Counted from the first letter of the stretch, positions 15,095-23,917 are shown. The stretch is DNA of 50,987 bases from Rhodospirillales bacterium (GCA_028291405.1 JAQGID010000229.1:1-50987); one strand, 5' to 3'. The notes: a model not told the origin generated them from the sequence alone. Made by a program: numbers and translations.

Positions 15095-16240
15095 TTGCAA
15101 CCGAACCATTCGTTGCGTGACCGCGCGGCAATGAACAACGCGAATGCGTTCAAGATCGGCCTCTTCGGCGCGAATTGCTCGTCGGGCCGGGCCGTGACGC
15201 TGGTTACGGAACGCTGGTCCGCCAGCTGGACGGACAACCTCGATCTCGCGAAGCTGTCGGACGATGCCGGGATCGATTTCCTGCTGCCGATCGCCCGCTG
15301 GCGAGGGTATGGCGGCCACACGGACTACCAGGGCTCGACGCTCGAGACCGTCACCTGGGCGGCCGGGCTCCTCGCCGCGACGAAGCGGATCACGGTGTTC
15401 GGCACGGTGCATGCGCCGCTCTTCCATCCCATCATCGCGGCCAAGGAGTTCGTCACGGTCGATCACATCGGGCAAGGCCGGTTCGGCGTGAACCTCGTCG
15501 TCGGCTGGAACGAGGACGAGTTCGACATGTTCGGCGTGAAGCAGCGCGAGCATGAGGATCGCTATGCCTACGGCCAGGAATGGATCGATGCGATCAAGAT
15601 GATGTGGTCGGACCGCGCGGATTTCGACTTCGACGGAAAGTTCATCAAGCTACGCTCGGCGCGCTCGGAGCCGAAGCCGTTCGGCGGATCTCGGCCGATG
15701 CTGATGAACGCCGGCTCGTCGCCGGTCGGCCGCGCCTTCGCGCTGCGCAACTGCGACGCGTTCTTCACCAATGCGCCACGCGATTCGCTCGACGTGCTCA
15801 CCGAACACGTCAAGGCCGTGAAAAGCGAGGCGCGGCAGTACGACCGCGACATCGACGTCTATACGGTCGGCGTCGTGACCTGCCGGCCGACATCCGCGCA
15901 AGCCGAGGCGTATTATCGCCATTGCATCATCGACAACGCCGATTGGTCGGCGGTCGACGCGATCCTCGCCAAGAAGAAGATCACGCCCGAAGCCGTCGGC
16001 GCCGACGAGTTCGAACGGCAACGCAAGCACCAGGCCAACGGGATGGGCGGGCTGCCGATCGTCGGCGATCCGGATCTCGTGGCGCAGCAGCTGGCGAACC
16101 TGAGCACGGCGGGATTGCGCGGCGTCGGCCTCTCCTTCATCAACTACAAGGACGAGCTGCCGTTCTTTTGCGCCGAGGTGTTGCCGCGCCTGCAGCGCAT
16201 GGGCCTGCGCACGGCGGAACGCTCCAGCCTATCGCGATGA
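15095..16240 (+). CDS. LLM-class flavin-dependent monooxygenase, RutA/SsuD-like
   Basis: This 381-residue protein is a bacterial-luciferase-type monooxygenase that uses reduced FMN from a partner reductase. The TIM-barrel pattern is clear: KIGLFGANCSSGRAV, LPIARWRGYGGHTDYQGSTL, HAPLFHPIIAAKEF and the RFGVNLVVGWNEDEFDMFG block, which resembles pyrimidine oxygenase RutA and alkanesulfonate monooxygenase SsuD. I favour a TTG start at 15095 because GGAG lies seven bases upstream; an ATG at 15131 lacks a ribosome site. It closes the IclR/isomerase/ABC cluster and is likely to open a ring or cleave a C-S or C-N bond of the imported compound. No flavin reductase gene is adjacent. Confidence 0.88.
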   Translation: MQPNHSLRDRAAMNNANAFKIGLFGANCSSGRAVTLVTERWSASWTDNLDLAKLSDDAGIDFLLPIARWRGYGGHTDYQGSTLETVTWAAGLLAATKRITVFGTVHAPLFHPIIAAKEFVTVDHIGQGRFGVNLVVGWNEDEFDMFGVKQREHEDRYAYGQEWIDAIKMMWSDRADFDFDGKFIKLRSARSEPKPFGGSRPMLMNAGSSPVGRAFALRNCDAFFTNAPRDSLDVLTEHVKAVKSEARQYDRDIDVYTVGVVTCRPTSAQAEAYYRHCIIDNADWSAVDAILAKKKITPEAVGADEFERQRKHQANGMGGLPIVGDPDLVAQQLANLSTAGLRGVGLSFINYKDELPFFCAEVLPRLQRMGLRTAERSSLSR

Positions 16241-16855
16241 ACAGGCTTGCACGCCGAGGGTGCGTTCCAAAGATTCCTGGCCGACGTACACCTCCGCCTG
16301 GAAGCCGGCGCGGCGCGCGCCCTCGACGTTGACCGGCACATCATCGACGAAAAGCGAGCGCTCGGGATCGATCCCGGCGCGCGAGGCCACGGCCTGGAAT
16401 GCCGCGAGCGACGGTTTGGCGAGGCCGATCTCGAAGCTCAGATAGGCCTCGAAGCCGGCGAGCCTCCCCTTGCTCAATTCGACCAGGTATCGCCAGTGCT
16501 CCGGATCGGTGTTCGAGAACAGCATGACGCGATTCGCAACCGCCAATCGGCTGACGAGATCGAGCATTCCCGCGTCGATGCCGAAATGGCAGGTCCAGTC
16601 CGCCAGAAACCCGTTCCAATCCTGCGAATAGCCCAACTCGCGCCGCAACGCCTCGTGCAGGTCGGAGATCTTTAGCTCACCGGTGTAATAGCGGGGATCG
16701 ACGACCTGCTTCGTCAAGAGCTCGAGCGCGTCGGGAGCCGCACAATTTGCGGCGAGGCGCCGGTGAAGGCTGGGATTGTCGTGGCGGACGATGACCCCAC
16801 CGAGATCGAAGACGAGCGCGTTGAAGGGCAGCTTCGCAAATGCGTCCGATCTCAT
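16229..16855 (-). CDS. HAD-superfamily hydrolase, YihX-like
   Basis: The 208-residue protein has HAD motif I VFDLGGVIV (nucleophile D17, with the second Asp replaced by Gly as in YihX-type members), motif II LFSNTDPEH, motif III lysine in IGLAKPS, and motif IV LFVDDVPVNVEGARRAGF. The cap between motifs I and II is helical. YihX-type enzymes dephosphorylate sugar phosphates such as glucose-1-phosphate; the substrate here is unknown. I chose ATG 16855; longer forms add residues unlike the family. Its 3' end overlaps the end of the monooxygenase gene by 12 bp in a convergent arrangement, and it is divergent from the antiporter. Confidence 0.85.
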   Translation of the reverse strand: MRSDAFAKLPFNALVFDLGGVIVRHDNPSLHRRLAANCAAPDALELLTKQVVDPRYYTGELKISDLHEALRRELGYSQDWNGFLADWTCHFGIDAGMLDLVSRLAVANRVMLFSNTDPEHWRYLVELSKGRLAGFEAYLSFEIGLAKPSLAAFQAVASRAGIDPERSLFVDDVPVNVEGARRAGFQAEVYVGQESLERTLGVQACSSR

Positions 16856-17052
16856 TCCTTCAATCCTGGTCAAGTCGCGTGCCAGAGTGCACCGCAAAAC
16901 ATGAGCCACAATGGCGGCAGCAGCAGCGCCTGTCGACCCTGAGGAGATTCCATCGCGACGGCTCGCCACCGCTGCGCGCGATCACTGCGGAGCCGAGCGA
17001 GTCCGGCCAAGCCTATGGTCATCGTCTAGACCATTCATGGTACATTTTGGCT

Positions 17053-19614
17053 GTGACCAGCCTCGCCACGATAACGTTCGTCATTGCCGCGCTTCTCGTC
17101 TTCGTCAGCCTGACGCAGCCGGCGGCTGAGCGGCTGCATCTTCCGTACACGGTGCTGCTCGCCGTATTGGGCGTGGCGATCGGCGGGTTTTCGTCGGCCG
17201 TGCTGTACATCCCGCTCGAGGCGCTGAACGCCGTCGCGGCGCCGCTGGCCAATTTGCCGTTCAGCGCCTCGGTATTCCTCGTCGTCTTCCTGCCGATCCT
17301 GCTGTTCCACGCGTCGCTCACGATCGACATCCGCGAGATGGCGGCCGACGCGGCGCCGATCCTGCTGCTCGCGATCGTCGCGGTCTTCGTCGCTGCGCTC
17401 GGCGTCGGCTTCACGCTGCACCTCGTCGCCGGCGTACCGCTGGTCGTCGCGCTGCTGCTGGGCGCCATCGTCGCGACCACCGATCCGGCGGCAGTCGTCG
17501 GCATCTTCCGCGACCTCGGGGCGCCGGCACGGCTGACGCGGCTCGTCGAAGGCGAGAGCCTGCTGAACGATGCCGCGGCCATCGTGCTGTTCTCGGTCCT
17601 CCTCGAGATGCTGACCAACGGCACGAGTGCGGACATCACGGAGGGGCTCATGCGGTTCGCCGGGGATTTTCTCGGCGGCATCGCGTTCGGCTTCGTCGGC
17701 GGCCGGCTGTTCGGCGCGATCCTGCCGTTCCTCGGCGGCTCGCGCCTCGCCGAGGTGACACTGTCGCTGGCGCTGCCGTATCTCATCTATCTCACGGGCG
17801 AGGAGGTTCTCCAGATCTCCGGCGTCGTCGCGGTGGTCAGCGCCGGCCTCACCTTCAGCGCCATCGGCCGCGCCCGCCTGCCGCCGCACAACTGGGCCTA
17901 TCTCGAGCAGGTCTGGGACCAGACGGGGTTCTGGGCCGGCTCGCTCATCTTCATTTCGGCCTCGATCCTCACCCCCAAGCTGATGGCGGATTTCCATCTG
18001 CGGGATCTGTGGCTATTGCTGGTCCTCATCGTCGCGGCGCTGGTCTGCCGCGGGCTGGTGCTCTTCGGCATGCTGCCGATCCTCAGCGCGCTGCGCCTCA
18101 GCCAGAGCGTCAGCAACGCCTTCAAGCTGACCATCACCTGGGGCGGGCTGCGCGGCGCCGTGACCCTGGCCTTGGCCCTGGCGGTCACCGAGAACCCGCT
18201 GATCGACCCGGCGGCACAGGGGCTGATCGCCGTCCTCGCGACGGGATTCGTGCTGTGGACGTTGCTGGTCAACGGCCTGACGCTGCGGCCGCTGATCCGC
18301 GTTCTCGGGCTCGACCGCCTGTCGCCGGTCAATCAGGCGCTGCGCGATAAGATCGTCGCGCTGTCGCTCGCCGAGGTGCATGACGCGGTCAAGGAGACTG
18401 CCGAGGCCTACGAGCTTCCCTCAGATCTGGCAGCGTCGCTGATCGGTTCCGGCGCAGGCGCGGCGGAAGAGGCGGCGCTCGACTCGGGCCTCGAGGCGGC
18501 GATCACCAATCGCGACCAGATCATGATCGGCCTTGTCGCGCTCGCCAACCACGAGCGTCGGCTCATCCTGGCGCACCACGCGCAGCAGACCGTCTCGCGA
18601 CCGGCGATCGAACGGCTTCTTCGCAACACCAACCTCATCCTCGACGGCGCGAAGGCCGAGGGGCGGCTCGGCTATAAGCACGCGGCACGGCGGGCGCTTC
18701 GCTTCTCGTCGAGCTTCCGTCTCGGGCATCTCCTGCATCGGCGCCTCGGCATCGACTGGCTGCTCCAGCGGCAGATCTCGATCCGCCTCGAGACGCTGCT
18801 CGTCCGCGGCCTGGTGGTCAAGGAGCTGAGCCGCTTCAATCGTCAGCGCTTGGGGCCGCTGCTGGGCGAGCGAATCGTCCGGCTGCTCGGCGAAATCATT
18901 GCGGCCCGCAGCGATGCAACGGCGCGCGCCATCGAGGCGCTGCGGCTGCAATATCCGGAGCATGCGACGGCGCTGCAGCGGCGCTTTCTGAAACAGACCG
19001 GGCTGCGGCTCCAGCTGTCGCTGTTCGGCGAACTGTTCGACGAGGGGCTGATCGGTCGGGAACTGCACGACGCGCTCTCGCGCGAGCATGCCGCGGAGCG
19101 TCGGCGGACGCAGGTGCATCATCCACTGGACCTCGGGCTCCGCACCGAGGACCTCATCGCGCGTGTCGACGTCTTCAGCGCGCTGAACGCGACCGATCTC
19201 AAGGCGCTGGCGCGGCTGTTCCGCTCGCGGCTCGCCTTGCCCGAGGAGACGATCATCCGCAAGGGCGACCGCGGCACGCAGGTCTTTCTCATCTCCTCCG
19301 GCGCCGTCGAGGTCGTGCTGCCCCACCAGAACGTCCGGCTCGGCCGCGGCGAGTTCTTCGGCGAAATGGCGCTGTTGAGCGGCAAGCGACGGCAGGCCGA
19401 TGTCGTGTCGCTCGGCTATTGCCGGCTTCTCGTGCTGACGGGGACGGATTTCCGTCGCTTCCTCAAGGCGCGGCCGGAGGCCAAGGCGGAGGTCTACCGC
19501 ATCGTCAGGGCGCGCACGCTGATGAACGAAAGGGGTCTCTTGCCGGCAACGCCGCCAGCCTCGGCCGAGCGCACCTTCCCGCCCGCGACTGCGCCGGCGG
19601 TCGGCCGCGAGTGA
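17053..19614 (+). CDS. CPA1-type Na+(K+)/H+ antiporter with C-terminal cyclic-nucleotide-binding domain
   Basis: The protein (853 residues from GTG 17053) joins a NhaP/NHE-like antiporter to a long cytoplasmic tail. About 12 membrane helices cover residues 1-420 and include ATTDPAAVVGIF (DPAAVV at 144-149) and the ESLLND motif (168-173), with the ion-binding Asp of CPA1 proteins. A helical linker of about 270 residues follows, then a cNMP-binding/Crp-like domain (about 690-820) with GRGEFFGEMALLSGKRRQAD as phosphate-binding cassette. Binding of cAMP, cGMP or another ligand probably gates ion exchange. The start is uncertain (TTG 17047 is also possible). The stop overlaps the next gene's GTG. 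Confidence 0.88.
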   Translation: MTSLATITFVIAALLVFVSLTQPAAERLHLPYTVLLAVLGVAIGGFSSAVLYIPLEALNAVAAPLANLPFSASVFLVVFLPILLFHASLTIDIREMAADAAPILLLAIVAVFVAALGVGFTLHLVAGVPLVVALLLGAIVATTDPAAVVGIFRDLGAPARLTRLVEGESLLNDAAAIVLFSVLLEMLTNGTSADITEGLMRFAGDFLGGIAFGFVGGRLFGAILPFLGGSRLAEVTLSLALPYLIYLTGEEVLQISGVVAVVSAGLTFSAIGRARLPPHNWAYLEQVWDQTGFWAGSLIFISASILTPKLMADFHLRDLWLLLVLIVAALVCRGLVLFGMLPILSALRLSQSVSNAFKLTITWGGLRGAVTLALALAVTENPLIDPAAQGLIAVLATGFVLWTLLVNGLTLRPLIRVLGLDRLSPVNQALRDKIVALSLAEVHDAVKETAEAYELPSDLAASLIGSGAGAAEEAALDSGLEAAITNRDQIMIGLVALANHERRLILAHHAQQTVSRPAIERLLRNTNLILDGAKAEGRLGYKHAARRALRFSSSFRLGHLLHRRLGIDWLLQRQISIRLETLLVRGLVVKELSRFNRQRLGPLLGERIVRLLGEIIAARSDATARAIEALRLQYPEHATALQRRFLKQTGLRLQLSLFGELFDEGLIGRELHDALSREHAAERRRTQVHHPLDLGLRTEDLIARVDVFSALNATDLKALARLFRSRLALPEETIIRKGDRGTQVFLISSGAVEVVLPHQNVRLGRGEFFGEMALLSGKRRQADVVSLGYCRLLVLTGTDFRRFLKARPEAKAEVYRIVRARTLMNERGLLPATPPASAERTFPPATAPAVGRE

Positions 19615-20282
19615 CGAACGCCGACACGCTCAGGGCTCTGGTCTTCGATCTCGACGGCACGCTCGTCGACAGCGATCCCTTTCATTTCCAGGCGTATCAC
19701 GAGATCGCCGCCCGGCATGGCGTCGCGATCGATGAATCGTTCTTCGCGGCGCATGTCTCCGGCCATACCAACGCCGAGGCCTGCGCGGCCATGTTCCCCG
19801 CGATGACGCACGACGAGCATCGCGCGATCGCCGCGGAGAAGGAGGTCAATTTCCGCGCCGCGCTGGCGACGGCGCAGGCGCTCCCCGGCGTCCATGCGCT
19901 CTTCGACTGGGCGGTGGCCGAGAATCTTCGCATCGGGCTCGTCACCAACGCGCCGGCGGCGAACGTCGATCACATGCTCGGTGTGCTCGGCTTGACCGGG
20001 CGCTTCGATACGATCGTGCTCGGCGAGACGCTGGCGCGCGGCAAGCCGGACCCGCTGCCGTACGTCACGGCGTTGCAGCGGCTGGGGATCGACGCCGGCG
20101 CCGCGGTCGCCTTCGAGGACGCCGTCCCCGGCGTCATTTCGGCGGTCACCGCCGGGATCGCCACTGTCGGAATCACCGCAAGCCGCGGCGACGCGCTCGC
20201 CGCCGCCGGCGCCGCGCTGATCGTGCCGGATTTCACCGATGCGCGCCTGACCCGCTTCCTCGGTGTCTGCGGCGGAGGCTGA
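19611..20282 (+). CDS. HAD-superfamily phosphatase, beta-phosphoglucomutase/CbbY-like
   Basis: The 223-residue protein has all four HAD motifs: VFDLDGTLVDSDPFH (D13, D15), LVTNAPAAN, the lysine in RGKPDPLPY, and FEDAVPGVISAVTAG. The helical cap after motif I is typical of phosphoglycolate phosphatase, CbbY and beta-phosphoglucomutase. It acts on a small phosphorylated metabolite in the cytoplasm. The GTG start at 19611 overlaps the antiporter stop in a GTGA, so translation is probably coupled; this start gives a normal N-terminus. It converges on the peptide-type binding protein with only three bases between them. Confidence 0.88.
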   Translation: MTNADTLRALVFDLDGTLVDSDPFHFQAYHEIAARHGVAIDESFFAAHVSGHTNAEACAAMFPAMTHDEHRAIAAEKEVNFRAALATAQALPGVHALFDWAVAENLRIGLVTNAPAANVDHMLGVLGLTGRFDTIVLGETLARGKPDPLPYVTALQRLGIDAGAAVAFEDAVPGVISAVTAGIATVGITASRGDALAAAGAALIVPDFTDARLTRFLGVCGGG

Positions 20283-20285
20283 GGC

Positions 20286-21821
20286 TCAGTTCCAGTGCAT
20301 GTCCTGGAAGACGACGCCGTAGACGTTGATCGAATCCGGCGAGACGTAGAGGTCCTTGCCGTGGATGAAGACGTCCGGCCGGGTCGAGATCGGCAGGATA
20401 TAGGCGTTCTCGTTCACCCGGTCGAAGACCTTGCGGTAGTCGTTGTCGCGGCGCTTCTCGTCGAGCGTCGAGACGGCGTCGGCCGCGAGCTTCTGGATCG
20501 TCTCGTCGTGCCAATAGTCGCGGGCGCCGGTGAAATAGAAATCCATCGTCGGCGCGACGTCGGGCAGGCCGAGCGACGGCCATTGCCCGACGATGATCTG
20601 CGCCTTGCCGGCGCTCTGCTTGGAGCGGTAGCCGGCGAAGGTGACCTTGTCGACGGTCGCGCGGACGCCGATCTTGCGAAACTCGCCGGCGATCGCCTCG
20701 CCGAGCCCGTATGACGCCGGGATCGCGGTGACCTCGACGTCGAAGCCGTTGGGATAGCCGGCCTCGGCGAGCAGCTTCTTCGCCGCGGCGACGTCGAATT
20801 TGTACGGCTTCACGTCGGGGTCGGCGCAGCCGCGTTGCAGCTTCAGGCAGAGCGCGTCGACGACATGCACTGCCGCGCCGCCGGCGACCTCGGTCTTGAT
20901 CAGCAGATCGCGATCGACCGCCTGGATCAGCGCCTGCCGCACTTTCGGGTTCGACAGCACCGCATTGCCCGAGCGGTTCACCGAATCCATCGTCATGTAG
21001 TGGAAGTTGATACCCGAGGCGGCGGTCGTCGTCAGCGACGGAATGCTGGCGACCAGCGTCGCCTCGTCGCTCGTCTCGGCGTGCGACAGATCGATGCCGC
21101 CGATGCTGAGCTGGGCGAGCCGCGTCTGCGCGTCGGGCAACGGCTGGATGTGGATGGTGCCGATCGATGCCGCCGGCTTGCATTTGCTGGCGATCTGATA
21201 GGTTGGGTTTTTGGCGAGGACGATGCCGTTGCCGGAATCGACCGAGACCGCCTTATAGGGGCCGGTGCCGACCGGCGCCTTGCGGCCGAAATCGGCCTTG
21301 GTCTCGTAGCTGGCATGCAGCTTCGCCGGCAGGATATGCGCCGAGATCGCGAGCCGTACCGTCGCGATCGGCGTCACCTGCTTGGCGACGACGCGCAAGG
21401 TATGGGTGTCGACCTTCTCGGCGTGATCCATCCAGTTGAGATCGTCGTAGCGCAGCTTATTGTTCGGATCGTTCAACCAGTTGAGCGTATAGACGACGTC
21501 GTCGGCGCTGAAGGCGACGCCGTCGTGGAAGGTGACGTCCTCGCGCAGCTTGAACTCGAGCGTTCGGTCGTCGACCTGCGTCCAGGAGGTCGCGAGCAGC
21601 GGCATGAACTCGCGACTTTTCGGGTCGTAGCACATCAACGTGTCGAAGACGGCGTCGGTGGTGACCCGCATTTCGGCCTTGGGATCGTCGTATTCGAGGA
21701 TCGTGTGGATAGGATCGACGAAGGCGACGCGCAGCGTGTCCTTGGCCTTTTGCGCCTGCGCCGGCAAGGCCGCCAAAGCGGCGGCGATTGCCAGCAGCGG
21801 CATGAGATTCCGAGACTTCAC
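20286..21821 (-). CDS. ABC transporter substrate-binding protein, peptide/nickel (SBP_bac_5) family
   Basis: The 511-residue periplasmic protein has a signal peptide (LMPLLAIAAALAALPAQAQ) and the DppA/OppA-like fold: DTLRVAFVDPIHTILEYDD, then LEFKLREDVTFHDGVAFSADDVVYTLNWL (the family signature) and VRQALIQAVDRDLL. The family binds peptides, nickel chelates, sugars or glutathione. I chose the GTG at 21821 because GGAGGGAA lies just upstream. No matching DppBCDF genes are in the window, so it is an orphan. It lies downstream of, and on the same strand as, the ThDP enzyme, with a palindromic repeat between them. Confidence 0.9.
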   Translation of the reverse strand: MKSRNLMPLLAIAAALAALPAQAQKAKDTLRVAFVDPIHTILEYDDPKAEMRVTTDAVFDTLMCYDPKSREFMPLLATSWTQVDDRTLEFKLREDVTFHDGVAFSADDVVYTLNWLNDPNNKLRYDDLNWMDHAEKVDTHTLRVVAKQVTPIATVRLAISAHILPAKLHASYETKADFGRKAPVGTGPYKAVSVDSGNGIVLAKNPTYQIASKCKPAASIGTIHIQPLPDAQTRLAQLSIGGIDLSHAETSDEATLVASIPSLTTTAASGINFHYMTMDSVNRSGNAVLSNPKVRQALIQAVDRDLLIKTEVAGGAAVHVVDALCLKLQRGCADPDVKPYKFDVAAAKKLLAEAGYPNGFDVEVTAIPASYGLGEAIAGEFRKIGVRATVDKVTFAGYRSKQSAGKAQIIVGQWPSLGLPDVAPTMDFYFTGARDYWHDETIQKLAADAVSTLDEKRRDNDYRKVFDRVNENAYILPISTRPDVFIHGKDLYVSPDSINVYGVVFQDMHWN

Positions 21822-21856
21822 GACGTTCCCTCCCCCTATGCCGTCATTCTCCAGGC

Positions 21857-21938
21857 CGTCATTGCGAGCGTAGCGAAGCAATCCAGCCCGAGCGGCATCG
21901 GCCTGGATTGCTTCGTCGCGATGCTCCTCGCAATGACG
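21857..21938. repeat. intergenic palindromic repeat (82 bp)
   Basis: The arms CGTCATTGCGAGCG...GAAGCAATCCAG and CTGGATTGCTTCGTCGC...CTCGCAATGACG are near-exact inverted copies that can form a long hairpin. Elements with this core are common in many copies between genes of alphaproteobacteria. It separates the ThDP enzyme from the downstream binding-protein gene and may act in mRNA processing or termination. Confidence 0.85.
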
Positions 21939-21949
21939 GATCTAGTAAA

Positions 21950-23692
21950 TCAGAGCTTCGTCACGCAGGCATGCAGCACCGCGCTGCGGCCGCCGCGCAC
22001 CGCCTCGAGACAGCGAGCGATCGCCGCCGGCACCTCGTCGGGATCGACCAGCTTCTCGCCGTAGGCGCCGGCCGCCTCGGCGATCTTCGCGAAATCCATG
22101 TCGGGTGCGAGCTGCGCCTGAAAGGCCCCGATGTCCTGCGCCTCCCCCTTGGGATAGACGCGCAGCGTCGCCTGCTTGACCGCCGACCAGCCGGTGTTGT
22201 CGAAGACGATCGTGAACAGTGGCAGCCCGTATTGTTTCGAGGTCGCGAGCACGGCGGCGGGATTGTTGAAGTAGAAGCTGCCGTCGCCGACGATCTGGAT
22301 GACGATCGCGTCGGGCTTGGCCAGCTTGAGGCCGAGCGCCGTGCCGCCCGACGAGCCGAGCCCGCCACCGCCGGATTTGATCATCGTCAGGGGCAGCGGC
22401 CGCGGGATCTGCATGCTGACCGCGCCGGCATTGCGGATCGCCTCGTTGACGACGATATCGGTCGGCTCGATCGCCGCGGCGAGCGCGGCAGAGATCCAAT
22501 GCGGGCTGATCTGGCCCGATTTGCCCTTGTCTGCAGCGAGGCGTGCGGCGTTGCGCTTGCGCTCCTCGCCCTCGGCCGCCAGCGCCTCGACGCGCTTTGC
22601 CGCCTCGGCGCGGAACGCCGGCGTCGCCTGCGCTTCGAGCATCTCGACGAGTTGCGTCAGGATACGGCCGCTGTCGCCTTGGATGCGCAGATTGCCGGGG
22701 AAGCTCCACATCGGCGAGGCGCCCTTAAGGACGTCGATATCGACCTGCGCCCAGTATGTTGCCGGGTTGGCTTCGGTCTCGGTCGGGATCCACGGCACGT
22801 CGACATCGACCATCAGGCCGAGATCGGCCGCCGCGAGATGCTTGCCGTGCTGGAAGCCGCCGAAGCAGGGCGAATCCTGGAGGACGTTGTAGATCGAGAG
22901 GAACTCGACGATGCGGATGCCGGCGAAACGCGCCAGCCGGTCGATCGCCGCGGCCCCGGCCGCGCTGCGGCCGCCGTAAGCGGTGATCAGCAGCGGCGAT
23001 TTGGCGGCGAGGAGCCGGGTCGCGAGGCGCTGCACGAGCTCCGGATCGGCGCCGCTCGCCTCGCTCGGGCCGAACTGGTCGACCGGATAGGAGCGGACCG
23101 CCGACTCGTCCCAATCCTGCGTCAGCGTCTCGCGCGGCAGCATGAGATAGACCGGGCCCTTGGGTTCGCTTTCCATGATCGCATGCGCCCGGCTCAGCGT
23201 CTCCTTGGCGGTGACGCCGGAGGGCAGCGTGTATTCCCATTTGACGTAGGGGCGCACGAGACTGCCCTGGTCGAAGGGCTGCTGCACGAAATGGACGTAG
23301 GTGTCGCGCGAGCCGGTGAGCTCGCCGTAGCTGGTGAAGGGCGCGGTGCCGGCCATCAGCATCACCGGCAAGCGGCTGCGGAAGATGTTGTGCAGCGCCA
23401 TCGCGGAATTGGCGGTGCCGGCATCGACGTGGACGAGCACCGCCTGGCCGCGGCCGGTGGCGAGTGCATAGCCGGCCGCCATATGGGCGCCGACGTTCTC
23501 ATGCGCGCAGACGACGATCTTCGGCATGGCGCGGCCGGCCTTCTCCCAACGCGCCATCTCCTCGATGATCGGCGCGTGGTCGGTGCCGAAATTGCAGAAG
23601 AGATACTCGATGCCGAGCTCGGTCAGTCCTTCGAGGAAGTAATGCGCCGTCGAATGGGTCGTGGAGTTGCGGCGGTCGGGACTCGTCGTCAT
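21950..23692 (-). CDS. thiamine diphosphate-dependent enzyme, acetolactate synthase-like
   Basis: The 580-residue protein has the three-domain fold of the ALS/benzoylformate decarboxylase family. The N-terminal PYR domain carries the conserved glutamate (E65 in VCAHENVGAH), the middle domain spans about 200-335, and the C-terminal PP domain has the GDGSFYFNN ThDP/Mg motif near residue 465. It would decarboxylate or ligate 2-keto acids in the cytoplasm. It lacks the strong catabolic or anabolic ALS context (no ilvN or ilvC nearby), so the substrate is unknown. It sits just upstream of an orphan peptide-type binding protein on the same strand. The start ATG 23692 gives a normal N-terminus. Confidence 0.9.
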   Translation of the reverse strand: MTTSPDRRNSTTHSTAHYFLEGLTELGIEYLFCNFGTDHAPIIEEMARWEKAGRAMPKIVVCAHENVGAHMAAGYALATGRGQAVLVHVDAGTANSAMALHNIFRSRLPVMLMAGTAPFTSYGELTGSRDTYVHFVQQPFDQGSLVRPYVKWEYTLPSGVTAKETLSRAHAIMESEPKGPVYLMLPRETLTQDWDESAVRSYPVDQFGPSEASGADPELVQRLATRLLAAKSPLLITAYGGRSAAGAAAIDRLARFAGIRIVEFLSIYNVLQDSPCFGGFQHGKHLAAADLGLMVDVDVPWIPTETEANPATYWAQVDIDVLKGASPMWSFPGNLRIQGDSGRILTQLVEMLEAQATPAFRAEAAKRVEALAAEGEERKRNAARLAADKGKSGQISPHWISAALAAAIEPTDIVVNEAIRNAGAVSMQIPRPLPLTMIKSGGGGLGSSGGTALGLKLAKPDAIVIQIVGDGSFYFNNPAAVLATSKQYGLPLFTIVFDNTGWSAVKQATLRVYPKGEAQDIGAFQAQLAPDMDFAKIAEAAGAYGEKLVDPDEVPAAIARCLEAVRGGRSAVLHACVTKL

Positions 23693-23917
23693 CGGGATTT
23701 CCTCACATGAGCTTGCGGCCGGCCCGTTTTGCGGCGCCGCCGGATGTCGCAGGCATCGTCGTTTGCGGTAGCGGGCACGGCTGGCGAAGGCCGAACGCCC
23801 TCGATCCGGGTGAGCCGGACCGTTTCAGCGGCGCATTCTATCGGATGTTGCAATCGCCGCGCACCCCGAAAAACGTAGCGGGGAAAACGCGGCGGCCGCA
23901 ACCGATCGGAATCGGCG
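23693..23917. other. intergenic region between ThDP enzyme and hybrid kinase
   Basis: This 225-bp gap upstream of the ThDP enzyme start and downstream of the kinase stop shows no supported gene, RNA or clear operator. Short open frames on both strands have arginine-rich shadow composition. It probably holds the promoter of the ThDP enzyme. Confidence 0.5.

Noticed and set aside
21822-21881. A 20-residue N-terminal extension of the peptide-type binding protein (starting MLRYARNDG).
   Set aside because: It is the translated edge of the palindromic repeat. The GTG at 21821 with its ribosome site gives a proper signal peptide.
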